64,000 nt of DNA, taken from NCBI GenBank assembly GCA_035651655.1, contig DASRFG010000023.1, positions 620,001-684,000 of the forward strand, given 5' to 3'. Of this stretch, positions 8,346 through 16,604 are shown one piece after another. The first letter of the stretch is position 1. Every line of letters begins with the position of its first letter. A program made the translations under genes and the position numbers. Origin of the DNA: Terriglobales bacterium. GTDB taxonomy: Bacteria; Acidobacteriota; Terriglobia; Terriglobales; Acidobacteriaceae. The notes below the pieces were generated by a model. It ran no database searches and was not told the DNA's origin. It was given only the letters and a program-made list of their open reading frames with translations.

Positions 8346-10673
8346 CTACTGCACGTTGATCGCGGCCTTTGAGCCACTCGCCTGGATCGGCTGCATGGCG
8401 GCATCGCGTAAACCGTCCCGCGTGATGCTGAGGGTAGAGCTGCCTGCGGCCTTGGCCAGGAACGTAATCGTAAATACATCTCCGTCGCCCGAGACTCCTC
8501 CCGTATTGGGAGGACGCGTCGCGGTAACCTGAAGAATCCCGGTGGCAGGATCATCCCGGTGCACCAGCGCCACCGCCTGGCCATCGCGCGACAGAAGGCG
8601 TCCATTAGAGACGTTCAGTACTTGCAGGGAATTCGGGTTGTAGGCAATTTGCACCGGAACCGAATAGATGTTTTGCCCACCCTTCAAATTTACGTTCACT
8701 GCAAAGGTAGAACCTACCGCCGGAGTGACGTTCTCTGGGTCGAAGCTGAGAGCCACTGCCGAACCAGGCGTCACGAATGGTTCAGCGGCGGCAGCCTGTG
8801 GCTGGGCCGGTGCCCCCGGCTGAGTAACAGCTGGCGGTTGGGAAGGCGCGGGTGCTGCGGAAGATGGTGACGTGGATTGCACTGGCGCTGCCGGCTGATT
8901 TACGTTAGGAGCCGCTTCGCTGGCTCGCCGTAGATCAATTGAGTTCGCCGTGCCCACATCCAACACGCGCTGATTCATCTCATCCACTACCTGGCCACGG
9001 ACCACGTGCGGTATCAGCACAAAAACGATTTCGCTATCACGCCGATCCTGAGTAGTTTGCGAAAACAGGTATTTTAGAATTGGAACTTGCGCCAGCCACG
9101 GATAGCCGGTCAACGCTTTTGTGTCCTGGTGTTCCAGGATGCCACCCAGGATGTTGACTTCTCCCTCTTTGAGCCTGATCTCGTGCTCGATCTTGCGTTG
9201 TCCGATTACCGGCTGGTTGATGCCGCCGATGTTCGTCGTCGAGTCCACTTCCGAGATATCCATTCCAACTTTCAAAGTGACCGACCGGTCGCCATGGATA
9301 TGCGGCGTGATATCAACGTTCACGCCGACATCGAGATATTGAAACTGCGTATTCACCAGCGGGTTTATGCCTACACCGCCAATACCGGGCTGAAACGAAC
9401 CCGTCGCCACCGGCACGCGCTGGCCAATCTTCAAACTGGCTTTTTGCCCATCAATTGCCCGAATCTGTGGATTTTGAATAAGTTTCGAGTCGCTGTCTGA
9501 AAACAATGCCGTCGCCGTGGCTTGCCCGATGTTTACCTGAAAGTCGGTGGCAGTCAGGTTGCCTATGCGATTGAGGTTTATGCTCCCTGAAGAACTGGCG
9601 TTGCTGCCGCTGCCGGCCCCCGAACCACTACCGCTGCCGCTGGCAGGGTTCACATTGCTTTGCAGCGTGACCGTACCGGTGGTGGGAGGATTAATTCCGA
9701 GGGTGCGCATTTTTTGCCGCGTGACCTGCATCACCACGACATCCACCACTACTTCCGGCTTGGACTTATCAATGTCCCCTATTAGCTTTTCAGCCAGCGC
9801 CAGCTGGTCCGGTGTGCCCCGCACGACGATGGCGTTCTGTGAGGGCAACTGCTGGATGCGACTGACCTCCAGGATAGTGCGCATCGCGTTGACCACGTCC
9901 TGCAATTCCGTAGGGGCGGACAAATTGGACAAATAAAAAGTCTTGATGACGCTCTGCTCTAATTCTTTGCGCTTGGCTGGATTGTCTGCGGCAACAAAGA
10001 TGGTGTTCGGAGTCACCGGCCGCCAGAAGGTTTTAGATTGCAAGGCGATAATTTCCAGGGCCTGTTGCAGGGTAACTCCATTCAACTCGACCCTGATCCG
10101 GCGCGAGGTGTAGTCGGGATCGAAGAGCACATTGATCCCTGCCAGCTTGCCCACCGTCTCATAAATCGTCTTTGTGTCTTCCGTAAGCTTCAGGGTGATG
10201 GGAACATTGGAAATGGGGGCAAGTTCGACCGGGCCGCCTGCCTGATCCAACATCTTTCTCAGTGGGCCCGGTGCGGCAGCTTGCGGCTTGGGCGGTGCCT
10301 CTACCTGCTGCATTAATTGGCGGGTGCGTGCGGCCTCTTGCTGAGCGATGAAGCTGGACGTATCTATTGCCGCCGCAGCCTCGAACTCCGCCAGCGCTTC
10401 CTGTAACTTGCCGGCCTCGCGTAGTAGTTGTCCGCGATGTACTTTGGAGGCCGCTGCGAGGAAACGGGTGCGTTCGTAAGCCGCGCGATAGCGTACCTCT
10501 TTCGGCCTCAAATCGTAGGCGTGCTTATAGTTTTCGTAGGCAAGCTCATAGTTCTGCCGGGCTTCAGCGTCTTTGCCCTTGTTATAAAAGGACTTCGCCT
10601 GGTCCGCCAATGCCGGAACAGAGACGGCGATTAAGAGGCATAGTACTCCGAAGGTTTGGATCGACCTGGCCAT
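8346..10673 (-). CDS. Secretin (PilQ/GspD family) with N-terminal TPR region and C-terminal cohesin-like domain
   Basis: An outer-membrane secretin ring subunit, 775 residues from ATG 10673. That start gives a clear signal peptide (MARSIQTFGVLCLLIAVSVPALA); codons at 10760 and 10769 sit at or before the likely transcription start. Domain order: two TPR-like helix pairs (about 25-120), an STN/N0-like segment (NVPITLKLTEDTKTIYETVGKLAGINVLFDP, about 170-240), an N1-type domain (TFYLSNLSAPTELQDVVNAMR), then the secretin core (about 400-600) with the VPVATGSFQ segment and the EVNILGGILEHQ motif. After an Ala/Pro/Gln-rich linker, residues about 640-775 form a cohesin-type beta domain (VALSFDPENVTPAVGSTFAVNV... 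IYSVPVQIAYNPNSLQVLNV). The cohesin-like tail is the odd part; such domains bind dockerins elsewhere. Two pseudopilin genes follow. Confidence 0.93.
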   Translation of the reverse strand: MARSIQTFGVLCLLIAVSVPALADQAKSFYNKGKDAEARQNYELAYENYKHAYDLRPKEVRYRAAYERTRFLAAASKVHRGQLLREAGKLQEALAEFEAAAAIDTSSFIAQQEAARTRQLMQQVEAPPKPQAAAPGPLRKMLDQAGGPVELAPISNVPITLKLTEDTKTIYETVGKLAGINVLFDPDYTSRRIRVELNGVTLQQALEIIALQSKTFWRPVTPNTIFVAADNPAKRKELEQSVIKTFYLSNLSAPTELQDVVNAMRTILEVSRIQQLPSQNAIVVRGTPDQLALAEKLIGDIDKSKPEVVVDVVVMQVTRQKMRTLGINPPTTGTVTLQSNVNPASGSGSGSGAGSGSNASSSGSINLNRIGNLTATDFQVNIGQATATALFSDSDSKLIQNPQIRAIDGQKASLKIGQRVPVATGSFQPGIGGVGINPLVNTQFQYLDVGVNVDITPHIHGDRSVTLKVGMDISEVDSTTNIGGINQPVIGQRKIEHEIRLKEGEVNILGGILEHQDTKALTGYPWLAQVPILKYLFSQTTQDRRDSEIVFVLIPHVVRGQVVDEMNQRVLDVGTANSIDLRRASEAAPNVNQPAAPVQSTSPSSAAPAPSQPPAVTQPGAPAQPQAAAAEPFVTPGSAVALSFDPENVTPAVGSTFAVNVNLKGGQNIYSVPVQIAYNPNSLQVLNVSNGRLLSRDGQAVALVHRDDPATGILQVTATRPPNTGGVSGDGDVFTITFLAKAAGSSTLSITRDGLRDAAMQPIQASGSKAAINVQ

Positions 10674-10771
10674 TAGAGACTTGGCGTTGCCGAGCAGGAC
10701 TTCGCCCGCAGACTGAAACGCTGCTCCTTGTTTGATCGGCTGAGAAGGCGAAAATTGCATGAGGAGCAAAA

Positions 10772-10777
10772 ATTATA
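10772..10777 (-). promoter_or_regulatory. Putative -10 box of the secretin operon
   Basis: A perfect TATAAT on the minus strand (within GCTATAATTTTT) lies about 100 bases before the secretin start at 10673. No strong -35 box is seen. If used, transcription begins near 10765, so the more upstream candidate start codons are unlikely. Confidence 0.4.
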
Positions 10778-10852
10778 GCATCGGGAGCGGCCGAATCCGC
10801 TGGTTACTGTATGGTACATTTTAGTCTCTCAAGCGCTGCCTTATCCGGTTAA

Positions 10853-11389
10853 ATGCCTCGCCAGCCTGCACATACGGTTCGTCCTGGAAGTGAGAAACAC
10901 CCCCGGCGCGACCCCACTGCTGCCGGCCAACGCGACGCCTCAGTCAACCGTGCTGCCTCCCACAACTACTTTCTTACGGACAAGTTCGAGGCTGGCATCG
11001 TGCTCACCGGGACCGAGGTCAAATCGGTCCGCGCGGGGCACGCCAACCTCAAGGATTCTTACGGCCTAATTAAAGATGGCGAACTCTGGCTCTTGAATGC
11101 CCATATCGGGCCTTACGAGCACGGTAACATCTTTAACCACGAGCCTCTTCGGACTCGCAAGCTGCTGGTTCACGGCGATGAATTGCGGAAGCTTATCGGC
11201 AAGACCCAACAGCGCGGCCTGACGCTGATTCCGACCCGCATGTACTTCAAAAATGGGCGGGTCAAGGTTGAGCTGGCCCTGGCCAAGGGCAAGCAGCTGT
11301 GGGACAAAAGGGAAACCGAGCGTCGCCGCACCGCCGATCGCGAAGCTCGCGAGGCCGTCGCCCGTGGAAGGAAGCACAACGCCCGTTAA
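10853..11389 (+). CDS. smpB: SsrA-binding protein SmpB
   Basis: A tmRNA-binding protein needed for ribosome rescue by trans-translation. The family core is complete: HNYFLTDKFEAGIVLTGTEVKSVRAG, LKDSYGLIKDGELWLLNAHI, RKLLVHGDELRKLIGK, LTLIPTRMYFKNGRVKVELALAKGKQLWDKR. The basic tail (RETERRRTADREAREAVARGR) is the part that enters the decoding centre. At 178 residues it is longer than the usual 150-160 because of about 30 extra N-terminal residues; a later start is possible but no internal ATG offers one before the core. The tmRNA gene itself was not found in this window. pepA follows 57 bases downstream. Confidence 0.97.
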   Translation: MPRQPAHTVRPGSEKHPRRDPTAAGQRDASVNRAASHNYFLTDKFEAGIVLTGTEVKSVRAGHANLKDSYGLIKDGELWLLNAHIGPYEHGNIFNHEPLRTRKLLVHGDELRKLIGKTQQRGLTLIPTRMYFKNGRVKVELALAKGKQLWDKRETERRRTADREAREAVARGRKHNAR

Positions 11390-11446
11390 GCCCGCCGCCG
11401 TGGATGACAAACCGTCCCTCCATCTTTTACTGTAGAAGCACCAACT

Positions 11447-13102
11447 ATGAAGACCGACCTCTCGTTCGCCACTCCGAGTCAGATTGAAACTGAATGCCTC
11501 GTCGTCACCGTCCTTGATCGCGGACAAAAAGAGAAGAACGAAACCGCGCTCGATATCAGCGACGCCGCTGTGCGCTCTGCTGCAGCTGACCTTATCTCTA
11601 GCGGTGAAGTAACCGCCAAAATCTTTGAAACCGTGATGTTGCACCGCCCCGCTGGCTTAAAAGCAAAGCGTTTGCTGTTGATTGGCGGCGGCAAGGCTGA
11701 CAATTTCACCGGATACGAGCTTCGCAAACTCGCCGGCACAGCCGTACGCTTTCTTAAACCCAAAGGAATTCGAAGCTTCGCTTTCGTTGCACCCGAGAGT
11801 TGGTCGGGTCCAGCCAATCCCGCTTCACAGAGCACGTACGTTTTTGAGCGTGGCGACGCGCCGGATGCAGTCAAGTCCACCATTGAAGGCGCATTCGTCG
11901 GCAACTTCGATCCCGACACGTACAAGAGTGACCGCAAAGACCAGCGCATCGAAGCATTGACCGTGGTCGTCCGCGAGAAAAAGGATGAAGCCAAATTGCG
12001 GGCGGCCATGGAAGAAGCTCGCATCATCGGCGAATCGCAGAATTTCACCCGCGAACTAGTGAATGAACCCGGCAACCGCCTCACGCCGACTGTCCTCGCA
12101 CAACGCGCTCGCAAGATGGTGGAAGAGATCGCTCCGCGTTCCGACAATCTGCGCGTAGAAACCTACGGCGCCGACAAGATCAAAGAATTGAAGATGGGGG
12201 CATTCTGGAGCGTGGCCCAGGGATCGGACGAGCCGCCCGCCTTGATCGTGATTCGTTACGAGCCCAAAGATGCACCGGACAAACCGGTGCTTGGTCTGGT
12301 AGGCAAAGGCATCACCTTCGACAGCGGCGGCATTTCGATCAAGCCGAGCGATGGCATGGAGAAGATGAAGTACGACATGGCTGGCGGCGCGGCCATGATC
12401 GGCGCCATGCGAGCCATTGCGCTGCTCAAGCCCAAAGTGCGTGTTATCGGGATTGTTTGTGCCACCGAGAACATGCCCTCCGGGCACGCCCAAAAGCCGG
12501 GTGATGTGCAGATCGCGATGTCTGGCAAATCCATAGAGATCATCAACACGGACGCCGAGGGCCGCCTGGTCCTCGCCGACGGACTTCACTATGCTCGCCA
12601 GCTCGGCTGCACTCACCTGATTGACGCCGCCACGCTCACCGGCGCGGTAGTGGTGGCACTGGGCATGGTCAACGCCGGCATCTTCACCAACAACGAAGAG
12701 ATCTTCGAGCGCTTCAGTCGCGCTCTCCAGCGCTCGGGTGAAAAGATGTGGCGCATGCCCCTCGACGAAGAATACAAAGAGATGATCCGCTCCAATATCG
12801 CGGACATGATGAACACTGGAGGGCGTTACGGGGGAGCCGTCACCGCAGCCATGTTCCTGAAGGAATTTGCCGAAGAAACACCCTGGCTTCACCTCGACAT
12901 TGCGGGCACGGCCTGGATGGAAGAGAACAAGGCCTGGATCGCGAAAGGACCTTCGGGCATCGCAGTACGCTCGCTGGTCGAGTTCGTAAAGGACCTTGCC
13001 AAAGATGGTGCCGGCCAGGCTGGCTCCGCCGGCGGACAAGGCAGCCGAGGCATCGGAACCCAGGCGGCCCAGAAGAGATCGGACAGCGGCGCGGGATTAT
13101 AG
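11447..13102 (+). CDS. pepA: Leucyl aminopeptidase (M17 family)
   Basis: A cytoplasmic di-zinc or di-manganese exopeptidase that removes N-terminal residues from peptides. The 551-residue protein has an N-terminal macro-like domain (to about 200) and a C-terminal M17 catalytic domain. Motifs: FTRELVNEPGN, GKGITFDSGGISIKPSDGMEKMKYDMAGGAA (metal-binding Lys and Asp), ENMPSGHAQKPGD, and the family signature NTDAEGRLVLADGL. It ends with GGRYGGAVTAAMFLKEF and a short Gly/Ala/Ser-rich tail of about 30 residues that is not part of the fold. It is convergent with argS; no clear terminator separates them. Confidence 0.96.
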   Translation: MKTDLSFATPSQIETECLVVTVLDRGQKEKNETALDISDAAVRSAAADLISSGEVTAKIFETVMLHRPAGLKAKRLLLIGGGKADNFTGYELRKLAGTAVRFLKPKGIRSFAFVAPESWSGPANPASQSTYVFERGDAPDAVKSTIEGAFVGNFDPDTYKSDRKDQRIEALTVVVREKKDEAKLRAAMEEARIIGESQNFTRELVNEPGNRLTPTVLAQRARKMVEEIAPRSDNLRVETYGADKIKELKMGAFWSVAQGSDEPPALIVIRYEPKDAPDKPVLGLVGKGITFDSGGISIKPSDGMEKMKYDMAGGAAMIGAMRAIALLKPKVRVIGIVCATENMPSGHAQKPGDVQIAMSGKSIEIINTDAEGRLVLADGLHYARQLGCTHLIDAATLTGAVVVALGMVNAGIFTNNEEIFERFSRALQRSGEKMWRMPLDEEYKEMIRSNIADMMNTGGRYGGAVTAAMFLKEFAEETPWLHLDIAGTAWMEENKAWIAKGPSGIAVRSLVEFVKDLAKDGAGQAGSAGGQGSRGIGTQAAQKRSDSGAGL

Positions 13103-13125
13103 GCCGGAACCGATACACCGTCCCG

Positions 13126-15102
13126 CTACATGACCGGCGGCACGCCGATTCCCATGACCTCCAGTACGCGGATCAGTTCGCGCCGCACAACTGCCGCCGT
13201 GGCAAACAGGAATTTTCTGCGCTCTTGGTCGGGTTCGGCGATAATGCGGTGCCGGTGATAGAAATTATTGAACATCTGCGCCAGTTGAAAGGCGTGTTTG
13301 GCGGCGTAGGCCGGTTCTGTGGTGGCGATGCACTGGTCTACCACGAATGAGGTTTTCGAGGCTGCCAGCCACAACTCCCAGATTTCGTTTCCCGCTTCAC
13401 CTTCAAGAAATTTGCTGAAGTCAATGCCGCCGCTATCGAGGGTCTCGGGATCTACTTCTCCTTTGCGAAAAATATTGGTCGCCCGTACCACCGCGTATTG
13501 TGCATAAGGCCCGGTGTCGCCTTCGAAGCTGAGCGCGTCCTTAAAATCGAATGCAATCACCGAATTCTTGGTGAACTTAAGCATGAAATAGCGCAAAGCG
13601 CCGAGAGCAATCTGTTTTGCAATATTGGCACGTTCGCTCTCACTGAGCTCAGGATGCCGTGGGCCCACTTCGCGCTGCGCAGATGCGATTAGCGCATCAA
13701 TCAGGTCGTCGGCTTTGACCCCAAAGCCGCGCCGGCCAGAAACTTCGATGTAGGCCTTGCCCCATTCGTCCTCGGAAAGCTGATACCCCAATTCGGCGGC
13801 ACAACGCGGGGTGAGCGCCACCATCTCGTAAGAGAAATGGGTATAGTGGTCTGCCTGTTCCGCGTAACCCAGCGCGCGTAGCGCTTCGATGACGGTGTTC
13901 TGCGCTTCAGCTTGTCTCGCGTCAATCACGTTGTAGATGGCGCGTACACCGCCGAAATGAGGATGGTCAGGACTCCCGTATTTCGGGTCAGTTGAGATCC
14001 AGCATTCGTGACCATTGGGGTAGCGGAAGAAGCGCTGGTATCCAAAATCCTTGCCGAGGAGGCCAAACTTCCACAAGTGATAGGCGATATCTTTGCCAAC
14101 ATACCCGACGGTGCCATTGGAGCGGACGATCACCTTCTGATCTTCTTCCGCCACCTCGGCCTGGGCGCCCTCTGTGCCCGTAGCCGCTTGCGTGTTCACC
14201 CGCCGCATCACCCAACAACCTGCGTTTTTGCCTCGAGTTTCCAAATAGAGCACGCCTTTTTCTTTTAACTGTTGGAAGGCGGCATCCCAGAAATGCAAAT
14301 GGAGAATCTCGCTCTCTCGCGGCAGAAAGTCGTACTCGACCTCCAGCCGCTCCATAGTCTGCAGGTGAATGCGCAGAATTGCGGTCGAGATCAGGTCGGC
14401 AATTTGGGCGAGTTCTCCGCCCTTTTCGATTTCGTGCAACGTTCGGGAGCGTGCTTCGAGGTTCTTCTTGTCTTGCTCGTACCACTGCGAGACTCGCGCA
14501 TACAAGTCCCAGCAGTAGTAGTCAAAGCGGGGCCTTGGAGTTCGAATCAGAGCTTCTATTTCGGCTTTGCTCTTCTTTTCCAGCTCCACAAATCCCACGA
14601 CCACATCGGCCACCTGCACCCCAGTGTTATCAATGTAGTTCTGAACATCCACTTCACGCCTGGCCGAGCGCAGCAAGCGAACAAAGGTGTCTCCCAGGAT
14701 GGCGTTGCGCAGATGCCCGATATGCGCCGCCTTATTGGGGTTGATGCTGGTGTGCTCAACCAGAATTTTGCCGGCTTCGGGTTCGGTTTGCGGACGACGC
14801 CCCTCCGCCATCGCGCGGGCCAGTTCGTCACGCTTCACACGAGCGTTGATGTAGCCCGCGCCAGCAACTTCCAGCTTCTCGAAGCCATCGATTGGTCCTA
14901 TGTTGGCAACAATCTCTTCCGCGATTTTGCGCGGCGGACGGCGCAGCTTCTTGGCCAACTCGAAGGCTAAAGGAAGCGCGTACTCCCCCAGTTCGACTCG
15001 TGGCGGCTGCTCGACAACGATATTAGGGACGTCCAGATCGTACTGTCGGCGCAGAAAGGCACGCACTTGGTTTACCAGCCGAAGTTGCAGGGAGCGGTAC
15101 AC
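13126..15102 (-). CDS. argS: Arginyl-tRNA synthetase
   Basis: Charges tRNA-Arg with arginine. The 658-residue class I synthetase begins with a GTG at 15102 preceded by AAGGA. The ArgS-specific N-terminal domain (about 1-110) leads to VEHTSINPNKAAHIGHLRNAILGD, which holds the HIGH signature. The YVGKDIAYHLWKFGLLG stretch and the family's DFKDALSFEGDTGPYAQYA follow, and the C-terminal anticodon-binding domain ends in RRELIRVLEVMGIGVPPVM. There is no canonical KMSKS loop, as is common in ArgS. It is longer than the usual 550-590 because of insertions of about 60 residues between the catalytic halves. Confidence 0.97.
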   Translation of the reverse strand: MYRSLQLRLVNQVRAFLRRQYDLDVPNIVVEQPPRVELGEYALPLAFELAKKLRRPPRKIAEEIVANIGPIDGFEKLEVAGAGYINARVKRDELARAMAEGRRPQTEPEAGKILVEHTSINPNKAAHIGHLRNAILGDTFVRLLRSARREVDVQNYIDNTGVQVADVVVGFVELEKKSKAEIEALIRTPRPRFDYYCWDLYARVSQWYEQDKKNLEARSRTLHEIEKGGELAQIADLISTAILRIHLQTMERLEVEYDFLPRESEILHLHFWDAAFQQLKEKGVLYLETRGKNAGCWVMRRVNTQAATGTEGAQAEVAEEDQKVIVRSNGTVGYVGKDIAYHLWKFGLLGKDFGYQRFFRYPNGHECWISTDPKYGSPDHPHFGGVRAIYNVIDARQAEAQNTVIEALRALGYAEQADHYTHFSYEMVALTPRCAAELGYQLSEDEWGKAYIEVSGRRGFGVKADDLIDALIASAQREVGPRHPELSESERANIAKQIALGALRYFMLKFTKNSVIAFDFKDALSFEGDTGPYAQYAVVRATNIFRKGEVDPETLDSGGIDFSKFLEGEAGNEIWELWLAASKTSFVVDQCIATTEPAYAAKHAFQLAQMFNNFYHRHRIIAEPDQERRKFLFATAAVVRRELIRVLEVMGIGVPPVM

Positions 15103-15134
15103 GGAAATCCTTGTAAGCTGTTGAAGAAACAGTG

Positions 15135-15140
15135 ATTATA
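15135..15140 (-). promoter_or_regulatory. Putative -10 box of argS
   Basis: A minus-strand TATAAT inside TTTGTTATAATCACTG lies about 33 bases upstream of the argS GTG. The -35 side is weak. The same TTGTTATAAT context recurs ahead of tRNA-Phe and the Fe-S carrier gene at 53772. Confidence 0.45.
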
Positions 15141-15224
15141 ACAAAGGCCGTGTCCGGTCCCGGTTTGACGCGATTCATGCCCTTCCCTATCATGAAAGTT
15201 CTAGCGCCCGCTTTCGCGTCAACT

Positions 15225-16604
15225 ATGCGCATTGCCTACCTTGATTGCTTCTCTGGGATCAGCGGCGACATGTTTCTTGGCGCCCTACTCGACGCAGGAG
15301 TTCGTCCGGAGTTGCTAGAAGAGACGGTCGCAGAATTGAATATTGGCGCCCGCCTCGAGATTTCGCGGGTGCATCGCAGCGGGATCAGCGCAACCAAGGT
15401 GGATGTTTACTCCCATGGGGAGAAAGACCTGCCCCGCGAGGAGTACATCAAGCAGCGGGATCAACACGCTCACCAGCACAGTCCTGAACACACTCACGAT
15501 CATTCTCACGACCAAGGACACCAGGATCATGTCGGGCACGGTCATGAACATTCGCACGCGAGGCATCACCAACATGACGAGCACATCCATGGTCGAGGAT
15601 TAAACGAGATTCGAGAGATCATCCAGCGTTCCAGGATCAGCGAAACTGCCAAAGCTACTGCAATCGCCATCTTCGAGAATCTGGGCGCCGCTGAAGCTAA
15701 GATCCACAATGTTCCGATCGAGACTGTGCACTTCCATGAAGTAGGCGCAGTGGACGCGATGGTTGATATTGTGTGCGCCGCGGTGGGCGCAGAGTCGTTG
15801 AATGTTGATGAATGGGTATGCTCGCCCCTCAACGTTGGCAGCGGCACGGTGGTTTGTGCTCACGGCACACTGCCAATTCCTGCTCCCGCGACCATTGAAT
15901 TGCTGAAAGGCGCTCCAGTTTATTCATCCGGTCCCCAGGCAGAACTGGTGACGCCTACGGGCGCTGCGATTGCGAAGACTCTGGTACGGCGATTTGGCAC
16001 AGTTCCTGCCATGAAAATCGAAAAGACAGGCTATGGTGCGGGTACACGCGATTTTTCCGGCTATCCCAACGTGATGCGGATCACGATTGGAGAGGCGCAG
16101 CCCGGCGCTGGGGTTGAAGCTACCCAAGCTGGCGCCCATTTGATCGAGGAGACCATTACCGTGCTTGAGGCCAACCTCGACGACTTAAATCCGCAGGTCT
16201 TCGGCTACGTCATTGATCGTGCGCTTGCGGAGGGCGCTCTGGAGGCGTTCGGCACGCCCCTGCTGATGAAGAAAAACCGTCCCGGCATGCTGCTGACCCT
16301 CCTGGCACGCCCGCAGGACGCCGACCGACTGGCGCGCCTGATCTTTGACGAAACCACCACGCTTGGCGTCCGTCGCCGTGACGAACGGCGACAAGCGCTT
16401 AATCGCCGCTGGGTGGACGTGCAGACGCAGTGGGGCAAAGTGCGGATGAAGATCGGCAGTCTGAACGGCACGGTCACCAATTATTCGCCGGAATATGAGG
16501 ATTGCCGGCACATCGCCGCGCAACAACATCTTCCGTTAAAGAGCGTCATGCAAGAGGCGATCCGCATCTATTTGGGAACATCGCACAACGAGCAGCATGG
16601 ATAA
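15225..16604 (+). CDS. larC: LarC family nickel insertion protein (nickel pincer cofactor biosynthesis)
   Basis: LarC inserts nickel into the pyridinium-3,5-bisthiocarboxylic acid mononucleotide cofactor used by lactate racemase and relatives. ATG 15225 is chosen because the family begins right there with MRIAYLDCFSGISGDMFLGALLDAG; upstream in-frame codons only add unrelated residues. The protein is 459 residues. Residues 81-122 are extremely His-rich (18 His in 42 residues, alternating with Asp, Glu, Gly and Gln), a natural metal-binding run inside the N-terminal domain. Later motifs NVPIETVHFHEVGAVDAMVDIVCA and GAGTRDFSGYPNVMRI are typical. No larA, larB or larE is present nearby, so the client enzyme lies elsewhere. 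The end overlaps metG by 8 bases. Confidence 0.93.
   Translation: MRIAYLDCFSGISGDMFLGALLDAGVRPELLEETVAELNIGARLEISRVHRSGISATKVDVYSHGEKDLPREEYIKQRDQHAHQHSPEHTHDHSHDQGHQDHVGHGHEHSHARHHQHDEHIHGRGLNEIREIIQRSRISETAKATAIAIFENLGAAEAKIHNVPIETVHFHEVGAVDAMVDIVCAAVGAESLNVDEWVCSPLNVGSGTVVCAHGTLPIPAPATIELLKGAPVYSSGPQAELVTPTGAAIAKTLVRRFGTVPAMKIEKTGYGAGTRDFSGYPNVMRITIGEAQPGAGVEATQAGAHLIEETITVLEANLDDLNPQVFGYVIDRALAEGALEAFGTPLLMKKNRPGMLLTLLARPQDADRLARLIFDETTTLGVRRRDERRQALNRRWVDVQTQWGKVRMKIGSLNGTVTNYSPEYEDCRHIAAQQHLPLKSVMQEAIRIYLGTSHNEQHG

Noticed and set aside
10790-11450. tmRNA (ssrA) gene near smpB
   Set aside because: No tmRNA ends or tag-like reading frame were seen around smpB.
12056-13039. 327-residue minus-strand open frame
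   Set aside because: It is antisense to pepA, which has full family motifs; the frame's composition (His/Asp/Val/Leu-rich, with no domain) is a codon-bias shadow.
14272-14970. 232-residue plus-strand open frame
   Set aside because: Antisense to argS, with no domain or ribosome site.
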